Shown here: in pieces, positions 1 through 10,600 of the stretch
How positions within the stretch are numbered: position 1 is the stretch's first letter
Layout of the letters: every line of letters starts with the position of its first letter
Source: Gammaproteobacteria bacterium
GTDB taxonomy: Bacteria; Pseudomonadota; Gammaproteobacteria; HTCC5015
DNA: 64,000 nt
Direction: 5' to 3'
Assembly: GCA_028284675.1 (NCBI GenBank)
Contig: JANQRI010000042.1
Span: 1 to 64,000 of the forward strand
Position numbers and translations under genes: made by a program
Notes under the pieces: generated by a model
What the model was told of the DNA's origin: nothing
Seen by the model: the letters and a program-made list of their open reading frames with translations, nothing else
Databases searched by the model: none

Positions 1-3000
1 TGGCTTTGCACCGGTGTCTAACGGTGATGCGGATGGCTGCGTGTGACCCGGGGTGTTTTCGGGTTGGGTAATCAGTGGCACACCCAAAGGCGCTTCACCG
101 GGCGTATTGATCATGGGTTGCGGTGATTTTTGATCAGTCACCGGTTTTTCCGTGGGCGGCTCAACCCCCGGCATCATCTCACCCGGGACCGGTGGTGACT
201 CGGCCGGCTTGATCAGTTCTCCGATATCGATCTGCGGTCCGCCCAATACACCGAAACCGGGTTTTTTCTTATTCGACTGGCCCAATAAATCGATGCGGGT
301 ATAGCCCGGATGGCTTTCGGTATCGCCAAACGTGGTCGGCACGGTGCTCTCATCATCGGTGCTCCACTGTTGCGCCAACTGCTCCGGCAATCCTTCGTGC
401 TCCGTTACTGTAAACGGGCTGCTCTCGAAACTTAAACTGTCGGTGATTGGGTCACCGGAATTACCCGAATCCGTTTGAGTATCATTGGCTGAAGGTAAAC
501 CTTCGGCTGAAACCTGTTCTGCATCAGCAGCATTCACCGGCAACTCAACACCCAGCTGAATTCCGTTTCTCTCAAAATACTGATTCAGCATCTGCCATGA
601 TTGACTCCCCGGAGTAAAATCAAAACGGTAAATGCCGCCTTCCGTATTCGAACGCACCCATTCATCAACATTTGGGTGCAGCCTCATAACATCACCGATA
701 GTCGTAACCTGATCTCTAATATCTGCCGGCACACTGTCCAGTTGGTTTGACCGAAGCTCATCACCCATTCCAAAACCCAATGCAAACCAGTAACCACTGC
801 CAATAAAGCCTTCTGTTGCTGAGCCGGAAAATACTTGCACATTCATGCCGAGACGGTCTGCAGCCAGTAAACTGCGCCCCACCATACGTGCACCCAGCTT
901 GCTCGCGGTGCCGGGCATCTTAGACAACATCTGAATATTCAATGTGATGTTGTTGTTTTCACGATTAGCATGTAACTCATAGCTACGAAACAACCGGGAA
1001 TTTTCCGACTGAATCATCATAACGCTCCCTGAACGTGAAAACTCAATTGTTATATCAGAATCATCAACACCTGCGGTCAAATCAATAACATCCTGTCGGG
1101 TAAACGTTCTACCGGCAAACTCCACACTGAAATCTTCACCAACCTCTTCACCCTGATAGGTAACATTTATTTCACTGTCGTTAAAATACATATTCGTGAT
1201 GGAATCCCTCGGTGCCTGACCCGCAGGTCCCATCTGTGCCTGTTGCGGTTGCTGCTCCACCGGCATATGCTCAATTTGCTGACGTTGCTGTGCAGCCTGC
1301 TGTTCAGCTTGCTTTTGCTGCTCTGCGGTTAAATTCCGCTCTTCCATACCTTTTTGCGGCTGCTGCGAAATTTGAGCTCTGTCGCTGCTTTGGTTCGAAC
1401 CGGAATGATCAACCACCCATTGTTGTATGCTGACCCGATCCGGGCTCACGGAATTAAACCAATCCGTAACTTTTATCCCTTTCTGATTTGCATCACGAAC
1501 CAGCGAATCAAAGAAAACAACTCGATATTGGACGGCTGGATGCTCTGAATCAATCAGGTTACCGGCACTGATAGATTCACCTTCCTGATCGCTAATGTCT
1601 AACACAGCATCACTCGACATCACAATTACATTGACGCCATCAGGGCCCATATCACGAAAAGCAGCCATGATTGGTTTTCTTTCTTCCAGTGACTGCTCTT
1701 CACTCTCCTCAATTAATGCTATTTTTTTTGAATCCTTTACAAAGGTTCCGTCCTTTACTCTATGCTGAATTGCATCAAAAACAGTTTTTGCACTGTGAGC
1801 CCTATCCACAATAACAAGCAATTTATGATTATTTTTAATTGCTTGCTCAACGGCATGTGCTGTATGAGGCAACTTTATTTCAAAATCAAATCCCCATCGC
1901 TCTTTATCTTTCAGTGCTTCAATTAATTCGCTGGAGAGGCCATTATGCGGCTTCATAGAATCGGCTGATCTCATACCCCTGCCAAACTCGCCAAATTGCT
2001 GGATCGTCGGCATAATCACCACTTGGTCAAAATTTTCAAATAAAACTGCCTGCTCTTGTACCTCACCGTCATCCTCACTACCGTCCTCCAAAAGCAAATC
2101 AAACTCCTCAACATCCAGATGGTCTGAAACAAGATCCAAAAGGTTCTGCACGTTCATCGGGCCAGGCAATGAAAACTTTTGAAAAATACTTTTCAATTTA
2201 TAATACATCTGAGGTTCAGTTGCCCCCGATAATTCAGCTGCTGCCTTTGGGCTTTCGCTCTGTAGCATTATTACACCGGCGGGCAGCAACTCTGCAACCA
2301 CCCCTATATCAGAAATGGGTGACCCTGCTTTTGTCAGCGCCTTCAAAAGAATAAGCGACGCATCTGATAAACCCTGAACTTCAAAGCCCATTTTTTCCAG
2401 CAAAAACACTTTTAGATTTTTTGTCGAGGGAATGCCGCGCAGTGAGTATTCTGTGAAAATTTTTTCCACCCTTAATTTAACAGAAGATTCAGCAAGGCCT
2501 AGTTCTCTAGCCACAGCGTTCTGACTAGGATTATTTATGATAGCGACAGCCGTCGACAACAGGTTTTTTTTCGGCACTGAAATCTGATCATATTTCTGCA
2601 TTTCAGCCAGCACCTGCCAAACCCGATACTCCATTTCGCTAAAACCCTCTCGCCTGGCAACCCTTTCAGGAGTGATATTATCCAACTCTTCTGGGGACAG
2701 CCTTGCTTCCATCTGAGCCAAGAAATTTTTTAGTGTTTTTGGGCCTGAGAGTGAAAACAGTTCAAACATCACGTTAATTTTTCTCATTACTGTGCCCATC
2801 GATATCCCGAGTGCTTTTGCCGTCGCCTTCCCATTACGGGTTTGAAGCAGGGTTACAGCAACCGGCACCAGCTCTTTATCAAACGGAAACTTATCTTCCA
2901 GCCTGGCTAAAACCAACTCCTGAAACACCTGCTCAGGATTTGAAAAGCCTGAAGCCACAGGTAATACACTTCCAGGCAACTTACGTTTAAAGTAACTCAA

Positions 3001-4524
3001 CAAGCCATTAGCGCTGCGTAACTGCCCTTGCAAACCAAATTTATCATAAGCCGCTCGTAAACGATGATTAAACGGCCCTGGATCAATACTTACTATATCT
3101 CTGGCCTCGCTCACATCACCTGTCTCTACAAGCCCAGCCAGTACCGCAAGTTGCTCCCAGGAACCAATTCGCCAGCCATTATTTGCCGCCAGATCCAGTA
3201 TAGCCCATTGTAAATCACTATATAGCGGCGCATTTTTTTTCTTTAGCTCATTTACAATATGATCTTGCAATTTAGGAACTGAACTTGTGCCCGTGAATTT
3301 TTTCGACACCTGCATAAGTGCAGAATTTAATTTAGGGGCAGCAACCTTAAGTCGCGCTGCAGCATCAGCTGTTTCAAAATGTTCTATAACCCATTGGGTA
3401 AATCCTGAACTCTGCAAATCTGTTAACTGAATATCCCGGTCATTTTGTAATTCTGATAGCGCATCTTTTAAACTGATAGCGCGATATTCTTCCCTGCTCA
3501 CCTGAGTTAACAACTCCCCAGGCAAGTTAGCTTTCAGGTACTCCATAAGTGCTTCCGGCGTATATGCACTCAATGGATATTGATTGACCAGAACAGTATT
3601 AAACCCTGCCTGAAACTGCTTTAAGCTCATACCGAGCCGATCACTGGCTTCTATATCATCACCACCAGTCTGAATAAATGCTACTAACACCGGCAGTAAC
3701 TCACCGGAACCCCATTGCCTCCCATTTTGCTCGGCCAGATCTATCAATGCTTGCTCCAATGGGCTCCATTTTGAGGGCAGAAAGCTCTCATCAATACGCT
3801 GTTGCAAAAATCTGAAAAGCTCTTCAGGCGTATTTTCTTTTAGCGGAAATATTCCATACACCCGAGCCATTCTGCGCCTATAAGCTTTTCGACTAACATC
3901 CATTTGTTTTATGATTGCTTTTTCATCACCTGAGTTTTCAACAACATTAACAGCTGTCGCCAATTGCGTTTCATTTTCAAACCATTTACCAAACTCCATG
4001 GAAAGCTCTAATAACCGCAACTCTAAATCCGAATAAGGCAACAACACTCTATTATCCGTCTTAAACTGAGAAACAATAAATTTATGCAGATCTTCCGCTT
4101 TTGCATTTTTACCTAAAAATTTATTCGCTACCCAAATCAAAGCGCTGCTGACTTGAGAAGGTTGATAATCGGTCGTATTTACAACATTCTCATTTAAAAA
4201 CCGTTTAGCCGCCCAATGATTCAATATGTCCCTTTCCTGTTCAGAAAGCGGTTTTTTTGCGTGACTTTGCTCCAATTCGAGCAATGCATTTTTTAAAGAG
4301 TCGGCCGGTTCGGCAACCTTAGCTGATTTACCCTGTTGACTTTCTGTACTCGCAATCAAGGTATTTCCGGCAAACTTCAAACGATCCAAACCGTTGTTGT
4401 ATAGACGTTGCAGGAAATTTTGCGCTTGCACAGGGTCGGCCTGCGGCCCATCAGCTTGATAGCCGGCACTATAGCCGAAAGAGTCGACGGCGGTATTTTT
4501 GATTGATCCGGAGTCAATCGCCAT
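1..4524 (-). CDS. Giant HTH-repeat protein, second tandem copy (3' end outside window)
   Basis: The frame is open from an ATG at 4524 to the left edge: 1508 codons with no stop. The first ~50 residues are almost the same as in the neighbouring giant (4687-11025), and the window-edge residues (ASPLDTGAKP) match that protein near residue 1732, so roughly 370 residues should remain outside. It has about ten diverged HTH-like repeats of ~85-100 residues; A-type units open with LPYSDLE-like motifs. An alpha/beta domain follows (strands KLLVIVDRA, VNVIVMSSDA, YRVVFFDSLV), then a Gln-rich linker. A ~200-residue block at about 550-1200 is absent from the sister protein, and the Pro-rich region shared with the sister comes last. 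No signal peptide or membrane segment is visible, so I infer a cytoplasmic protein. Upstream there is no good Shine-Dalgarno sequence. The function is unknown and I do not recognise the family. Confidence 0.85.
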   Translation of the reverse strand, partial: MAIDSGSIKNTAVDSFGYSAGYQADGPQADPVQAQNFLQRLYNNGLDRLKFAGNTLIASTESQQGKSAKVAEPADSLKNALLELEQSHAKKPLSEQERDILNHWAAKRFLNENVVNTTDYQPSQVSSALIWVANKFLGKNAKAEDLHKFIVSQFKTDNRVLLPYSDLELRLLELSMEFGKWFENETQLATAVNVVENSGDEKAIIKQMDVSRKAYRRRMARVYGIFPLKENTPEELFRFLQQRIDESFLPSKWSPLEQALIDLAEQNGRQWGSGELLPVLVAFIQTGGDDIEASDRLGMSLKQFQAGFNTVLVNQYPLSAYTPEALMEYLKANLPGELLTQVSREEYRAISLKDALSELQNDRDIQLTDLQSSGFTQWVIEHFETADAAARLKVAAPKLNSALMQVSKKFTGTSSVPKLQDHIVNELKKKNAPLYSDLQWAILDLAANNGWRIGSWEQLAVLAGLVETGDVSEARDIVSIDPGPFNHRLRAAYDKFGLQGQLRSANGLLSYFKRKLPGSVLPVASGFSNPEQVFQELVLARLEDKFPFDKELVPVAVTLLQTRNGKATAKALGISMGTVMRKINVMFELFSLSGPKTLKNFLAQMEARLSPEELDNITPERVARREGFSEMEYRVWQVLAEMQKYDQISVPKKNLLSTAVAIINNPSQNAVARELGLAESSVKLRVEKIFTEYSLRGIPSTKNLKVFLLEKMGFEVQGLSDASLILLKALTKAGSPISDIGVVAELLPAGVIMLQSESPKAAAELSGATEPQMYYKLKSIFQKFSLPGPMNVQNLLDLVSDHLDVEEFDLLLEDGSEDDGEVQEQAVLFENFDQVVIMPTIQQFGEFGRGMRSADSMKPHNGLSSELIEALKDKERWGFDFEIKLPHTAHAVEQAIKNNHKLLVIVDRAHSAKTVFDAIQHRVKDGTFVKDSKKIALIEESEEQSLEERKPIMAAFRDMGPDGVNVIVMSSDAVLDISDQEGESISAGNLIDSEHPAVQYRVVFFDSLVRDANQKGIKVTDWFNSVSPDRVSIQQWVVDHSGSNQSSDRAQISQQPQKGMEERNLTAEQQKQAEQQAAQQRQQIEHMPVEQQPQQAQMGPAGQAPRDSITNMYFNDSEINVTYQGEEVGEDFSVEFAGRTFTRQDVIDLTAGVDDSDITIEFSRSGSVMMIQSENSRLFRSYELHANRENNNITLNIQMLSKMPGTASKLGARMVGRSLLAADRLGMNVQVFSGSATEGFIGSGYWFALGFGMGDELRSNQLDSVPADIRDQVTTIGDVMRLHPNVDEWVRSNTEGGIYRFDFTPGSQSWQMLNQYFERNGIQLGVELPVNAADAEQVSAEGLPSANDTQTDSGNSGDPITDSLSFESSPFTVTEHEGLPEQLAQQWSTDDESTVPTTFGDTESHPGYTRIDLLGQSNKKKPGFGVLGGPQIDIGELIKPAESPPVPGEMMPGVEPPTEKPVTDQKSPQPMINTPGEAPLGVPLITQPENTPGHTQPSASPLDTGAKP

Positions 4525-4643
4525 ATTGCTGCTGTTGTTGATGCTCAAAAATCACACCCGCATAGGTAGACGGGCCCCATTCCGGAGCATAACGGAGCAA
4601 TGATCAGGCTTATATTGAGCCTTCGGTGTATATACCGAAAGTG
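4376..4643. repeat. Duplicated leader and 5' coding segment, copy 2
   Basis: This stretch is nearly identical to 10877-11144 (constant offset 6501). It covers the first ~50 codons of the left giant gene plus ~119 bp upstream. Visible differences are few, for example cataggtaga against cacaggtaga and atgctcaaaa against atgctaaaaa. Similarity stops abruptly after the palindrome at 4622-4639. Each giant gene therefore carries its own copy of the same upstream control region, and the duplication unit included the promoter. Confidence 0.9.
4622..4639. promoter_or_regulatory. Operator-like 18-bp palindrome upstream of left giant gene
   Basis: The sequence ttcggtgtatataccgaa is an inverted repeat with 6-bp perfect outer arms (TTCGGT/ACCGAA) and a TATA centre; one symmetric pair is mismatched. 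It lies about 100 bp upstream of the start codon and is conserved at 11123-11140. Between it and the gene (minus strand) is a direct repeat of TGCTCCG (attgctccgttatgctccgg). Both could be regulator-binding sites. A weak hairpin acting as an attenuator or terminator is the alternative. No run of T follows it. Confidence 0.45.
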
Positions 4644-4686
4644 ATAATTAAATAAGCAAAATATTAGTTTGGATTATGGGTAGCAA

Positions 4687-7600
4687 CTAAGGCACCGGTA
4701 CGGCCGGCACTTTCACTGGTGCCGGTGCGGAGCCTGAGGCAGGATTCAGCGCGGGGATCGGGTTTGGTAACTGCGGGTTGTTTACATTGCTTTTTATCGG
4801 CACTTGAAGCGGCGCGGCTTTGATCGGTGTACCGTGCATCGTGTTTAATAACTGCTGCTGCGCATAATCTAACTGCGGCACACTCTGCCAACCACCGTTA
4901 TAAATGGTTTCCGCTGTGCCTGCTTTCACTGGAATTAACTCCGTCGAGATCGGTTGCAACCGGATGGCGTTTTTCTGTGTTAACACCACATGCAATGCCA
5001 GCTCACCGTTCTGGCCTTTTGCATACACATACGGCGGTAAACTGTTCGCACCCCGGTAGTTCGGATCACTTAACGCCGGACCGGTTAATCCGTTTAAGGA
5101 TATATACCCCGGTGGTACGATCTCTGTGCTCAACCGTGTCCCGGCCGATACTGTTCCACTGATCGACGGTTTGTTCACTATGTTGTTTTTGATCGTGGTG
5201 ATGGTACTGCCTACATCGCCACCACTTTGACCCGGATGGGAAATGCTTTGCCGCGGTATGGTATTGGCGATTGTGCGTAAACTCTGTTGCCGATTTTGAT
5301 TCAAATCGATCTGCTCAATACTGACCCGGCTCTGTTGTTGTTTGCGCGCTGTATCGCGTTGTATCGCTGCGGTGGTTTGTTTTGTTTGTGCGGTGATGCC
5401 TTTCAGTTCATTGGCTAATTGCGCATTGATCTGTGCGATCTGTTGCAGGCTTTGGATCTTCGCATCATGGGCACCGAAGCGGGCCGAGTTTAATCTCAGC
5501 TGATCTTGGATTCCCGGATCATAGTTCAGGTAATCGATCATTCGGAAACGGGGCTGTCCGTCGTCATCGGTTTTGACTTTCGGGTGCAGTTGTAAGTAAC
5601 CGTTAATATCCGCCGCCAACACCTGCGGATCGATCTTTGTCATATCCAGACTTTGGTATTCTGTCAATGTAATCTGTGCTTTGACTGCGTCCGGCAGTCG
5701 TTGATACGCACGGGTTTGTGCAACTTCGATCTGTTCGTTGATTCGTCCGGTGTGCTGGATCTCCGGAGATACTTTCGGCGGTTCGGGGCTTTCTATACCG
5801 AATGGCTTCGCATCGGTTTCTAACGGCGATGCTGATGGCTGCGTGTGACCCGGGGTGTTTTCGGGTTGTGTAATCAGTGGCACACCCAAAGGCGCTTCAC
5901 CGGGCGTATTGATCATGGGTTGCGGTGACTGTTGATCAGTCAGCGGTTTTTCCGTGGGCGGCTCAACCCCCGGCATCAACTCACCCGGGACCGGCGGCGA
6001 CTCGGCCGGCTTGATCAGCTGACCAATATCGATCTGCGGACCACCCAATGCACCGAAACCGGGTTTTTTCTTATTAGACTGACCCAATAAATCGATTCGG
6101 GTATAACCATGTTGGCTTTCGGTATCACCAAACGTGGTCGGCACGGTGCTTTCACCATCGGTATTCCACTGTTGCGCTATCTGTTCCGACAACTCTTCGT
6201 TCTCCGTTACTGTAAACGGACTGCTCTCGAAACTTAAACTGTCGGTGATTGGGTCTCCGGAATTACCCGAAGCTGCTTGAGTATTGTTGGAAGCAGGTTG
6301 ATCAGCTTTTTGTGATGTTTCGCTTTGGGCACCTGTCTCTTCACCCTGAGACATACCCGGTAAATCAACTACCAGCTGTTGCACTGTTACCGGACGGCCT
6401 TTTTCCCCACCCGCCTGGTTCACATCGATCGCAGCAAATGATTCAAGCAATATCTTAGCGGCACCCTGATAACGGATTAACTCATCAAAGAACACAATCT
6501 GATACTCATCGGCAAGATGCTCAGGGTCAATAATAGTGTCAGCGCTGACGGATACGCCGTTTTCGTTACCTGCCGGCCTTACCGCAGCAGTGCTGACAAT
6601 CAATATATTAGCCCGGTCATCGCCTTTGGTTTGACGAAAACGCTCTATGGCTTTTTGCTTGTCAACCAATCGGGTTGCGTTACCTTCAGGAATCACTGCG
6701 AGCCGTTTCGAAAAATCAGTGGCAGCCGTTTTCTGCAGATCACTTTTGAGCCGGTCATGAAGGCTTTTTGTCCCATACGCCCTGTCCACGACCACCAATA
6801 ATTTAGTATTTTCCTCTGTCGTTTTTTTAATCATGAACCGTAAAGGAAGCTGTTTCAACTCAAACCCAAACTGCCAGCGCGCTCTTTCCAGATAAGCATT
6901 AAGTGTCTCAATACCCAGGGATGCCCCTCTGCTAGAGTCTTCAAGCGAACCCAAATGCCATCGAAAATCAGCCATCTGATGGTTATCTGGCCGAATAATA
7001 ATTTGAGGTATCCCTGCTATAGGCTCAACAACCTGCTCAACCAAGTCTTTTTCATTTGGTTTTTCATCATCAGGCGCATCATCCGATAAACCCTGCGGCA
7101 GAGGAGCACCAGTCGTTACTATACTTAAAAAATTTGAGCCACTTACTTCACCCGGTAATCCAAACTTATCAAATATTCCTTGCAACTTGCGATTTACAAG
7201 CCCAGATGAAACACCCAGGCTGTCCGCGGCGCGCTGAATACTCTTAGCCTCAATCAGCGCTACAGCCACTGACAGCAGATCAGGATCCGGCGCCAGGAAC
7301 GGGTTATGCTTGTGCTCACCGACCAGCTCCAACCACACCTTATACTGCTGATCAGTCACCCCCTCAGGCTGACTGCCTGCATCCGGAAACATCTTTTTAT
7401 ATGACGCTTCCGGTATCCGCTGACGCAAAAACTGTATTAAATTTTCAAAACCGGCCTTGCCAGGCAATTCAAACTTATCATGTGTTTTTTGAAGCCAGTA
7501 CATTACAGCCTCATCTGACACTCCCCATGTATTAGCGATATCCCCAAAGCTCCTGGCATCAATCAACGAGGCCACTTTTGATAACAACTGACCGTCTGGT

Positions 7601-10600
7601 GCAAAAGCCGGGTTATGTTTACGCTCACCAACCAGCGCCAGCCATAATCCATATTGCTGGTCAGTAATTCCCTCTGGTTGATTGCCGATATGTGGAAACA
7701 ACTTTTGAAACAATGTATTTGTTATGCGCTGACTCAAAATTTGCCTCAAATTTTCAGCACTCGGCTCACCGGGCAATACAAAACCATTAAATATTTCTTT
7801 TATTTTAGCGCTTACTATAGGCGCCTTAAGCCCCAGTTTTTCAGCAGCTGCCTTGTAGCTACCAGCCTCCATCACTGACAATACAATGGATAACATCTCC
7901 TTATTTGGCTTCAGGTTGGAAGAATAGAGTTGTTCGCCTGCCAGCTTTTTCCAAAACTCATACTCAGCATCGCTAAACCCTTCTTTTTTGGCAATCCGCT
8001 GAATAGCTCTTTCCGGTGCGATTTTATCCAGCTGCTCCGGGGAAAGCATCGCATCCATCTGGGTTAGAAAATTTCTTATTGTTTTTGGGCCTGAGAGTGA
8101 GAACTGATCAAAAATGCGTCTAAGCCTTTCAGTCACTGTTTTTCTGTCTATCTTAAGCGCGTCTGCGGTCGCCACCCCACTGCGGGTCTGGATCAAACTC
8201 ACTGCTGTTGATAACAACTCCTTTTTCACCAGCAACGCTTTCCCCTGAACACCTGAAACCGCATCCCAAAGCACCTGCTCAGCAAAGGGAGGCATCGAAG
8301 CATCGGGCACAACATGCTTGGGCAGGCTATAACTCAGGTAATTTAAAAGTCCTTCCGCAGTGCGAATAGTATCAGGCAAATCAAACTTATCATAAACTCG
8401 TGAAATTCGAGATGAAAAAACCTCTACTTCAACTCCCAGAAGCTCGCAAGCCCGAGCCAAGCCACCTGCTTTTACGAGCCCGGCTACTGTTTCAAGCTGC
8501 TGCCACTCATTAATTCGGTGCCCCTTACTTATGGCCAGATCCAATATTGCCAGTTCTAAATCAGTATACGGCAATACTTTTTTATTTTTTAAATTATCAA
8601 AAATAAAATTCTGAAGCTCTGCCACTGACTCATACCCGAGCAATCTTGCCGATAACTGACGCAATGCGTTTCTAGTGACATCTTGACCATTGCTAACACT
8701 CAGCTCTCTTTTGATAACCGGATAAGTATCATTTTGGTCAAAGTGTTTATTCACCCATGTGACCAATACTTTCATCTGAGTATCTATAGCGATAACATTA
8801 TGCTCAGCCAGAAACTGCAACAATACCTGCTTTAGCCCTTTGTCTCCCGATGAGCGCCCCTCCAGCACAGCGATTAAATTCGCCGTCGTAGCAGGCCCCG
8901 GCAATGCAAACCTGCGAAATATAGTTGCCAACTTAGACTTAACCGAATCCAGGCTCAAGCCCAACACCCTCCCCGCTCCCGTAAAACTTTTTTCCTGCAG
9001 CAGCGCGTCTGCAACCTTCAGCAACTCACGTTGATTTTCCGGCCTCAAAGCAGGATCATAGCTGTTTTTCCCAACCAACAACCCCCACAACTCAAACTCT
9101 CGACTGCTCATATCATGCGGTTTAGTCACAGGAACTTCATTGGCAATTTCCTGCTGCAAAATCTTAGGTATCACTTTTCTTAGTTGCTCAATCAGGTTTT
9201 TTTTATTAGGTTCACCCTTCAATCCATACACTTCAAATATTCGCTTTATCCGGTCACGCAAGGCACTTTCAGACAAATCCAGCTCTTCTGCAACTTCAAC
9301 CAGCTTATCAAACTGAAGAAATGCCACTATGGTTTTTAATAGGTTCTGCTCTATAGAAGAATAACGTATCTTAGCTTCTCCTCTTTTGACTAACTGCCCC
9401 CATAACTTAAGCTCCAACGGTGAAATATTTTCAGGGGGTATACCGTCATTCACAGGAAAATTCTCGTCCGTATTTTCACGCAAGTAATTCAAAAAACCTT
9501 CATAATTTCGCTGTTCTAAAGGTACCCCTAAATTTGCATATAACTTATTCATATAGCCATTGAACTGCTGTGCATCTTCTATCCCAAGCTCAAACTTGAC
9601 CGCATCAACATCTCGAGTTTTTAACATCTGTACAGCGATCTCTAATTGAACACCTGATCTTATTCGTTTACCGTTCTCCTTTGCCAGATCCAGAATACTC
9701 AGCTCCAAATCAGAAAACGGCAATGCTGTCCGATCCACTTGCACCAACTGCTCTATTAAAAAGTCCATCAAGCCTTCTGACTTACCTAGACCCGTAAATT
9801 TATTTGCCACATGCGACAATGTAGAACTAAACTTATTGGCTTCATTTATATCTTTAAAGTCCATTTTATTAAAGCCGAACCTTTTCATAATCCAGTGAAC
9901 CAACAAGTTTTGCTGCAATTCAGTAAGACGAACTCCCGCATCAAGCCCTATTTGGTTCAGCGCAATTACCAGCCTTTCAGATTGATACTGATCACGACTA
10001 ACCGGCTTCATTAAATCAGCAGGTAAGTTGCTCTCAAAAAAATGCATCACACCAGCGGATGTTTTATTTTCCAACTTAAACACATCAGCCACAGCCTTGA
10101 TTTCAGCTTGCATTTCCTGGTCTGTCAAATCAAGCCTTAAAGATGCCTCACCTTTACCCCCTCCGCTTTTTATTAATGCTGATGCTACAAAAAGAGCCCG
10201 CTCTGGAATTGATTCCCCACCCACCTTTAAAGCAAGCTCGGTCAATGCCTTAGCAAGCGGCGTACTCTCAGCAGGCTTGCTAAACTTAATCTCAACGTTG
10301 ACACTCTCTTGCAAATACCTCATTAATCCCGCAGGGGTGCGCTTCTCCAGTGAAAACATGTTATATATTGATGCCATCCTTTTCCCAAAAATTTTCTTAT
10401 CAACCTTCAGCGCCTTCATGGCATCCTGCTCTACTCCCCCACTGTCTATTAATGCAGCTGCAGTTGACAGTAATTCATCGGAAGTCCAGCGTTTCCCTTG
10501 ACTGTTTACCAGTTTATACAGGCTTATCTCAGTATCAGAAAAAGGCAAAACTGCTTTATCGACTTCTGCCAGCTTCTCAATCATGAATCCGGGCAACTTT

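Noticed and set aside
4525..4643. Possible cyclic-di-GMP (GEMM) riboswitch in the giant leaders
   Set aside because: Considered because of the c-di-GMP genes nearby, but the conserved GEMM core sequences are absent and the leader's main feature is a DNA palindrome.
4664..4891. 75-aa minus-strand frame overlapping the 3' end of the complete giant
   Set aside because: It lies in another frame of the giant's C-terminus and has no ribosome-binding site or recognisable feature; a shadow frame.
10028..10501. 157-aa plus-strand frame inside the giant gene
   Set aside because: Antisense shadow; Ser/Ala-rich without domain; the giant frame on the other strand is clearly real.
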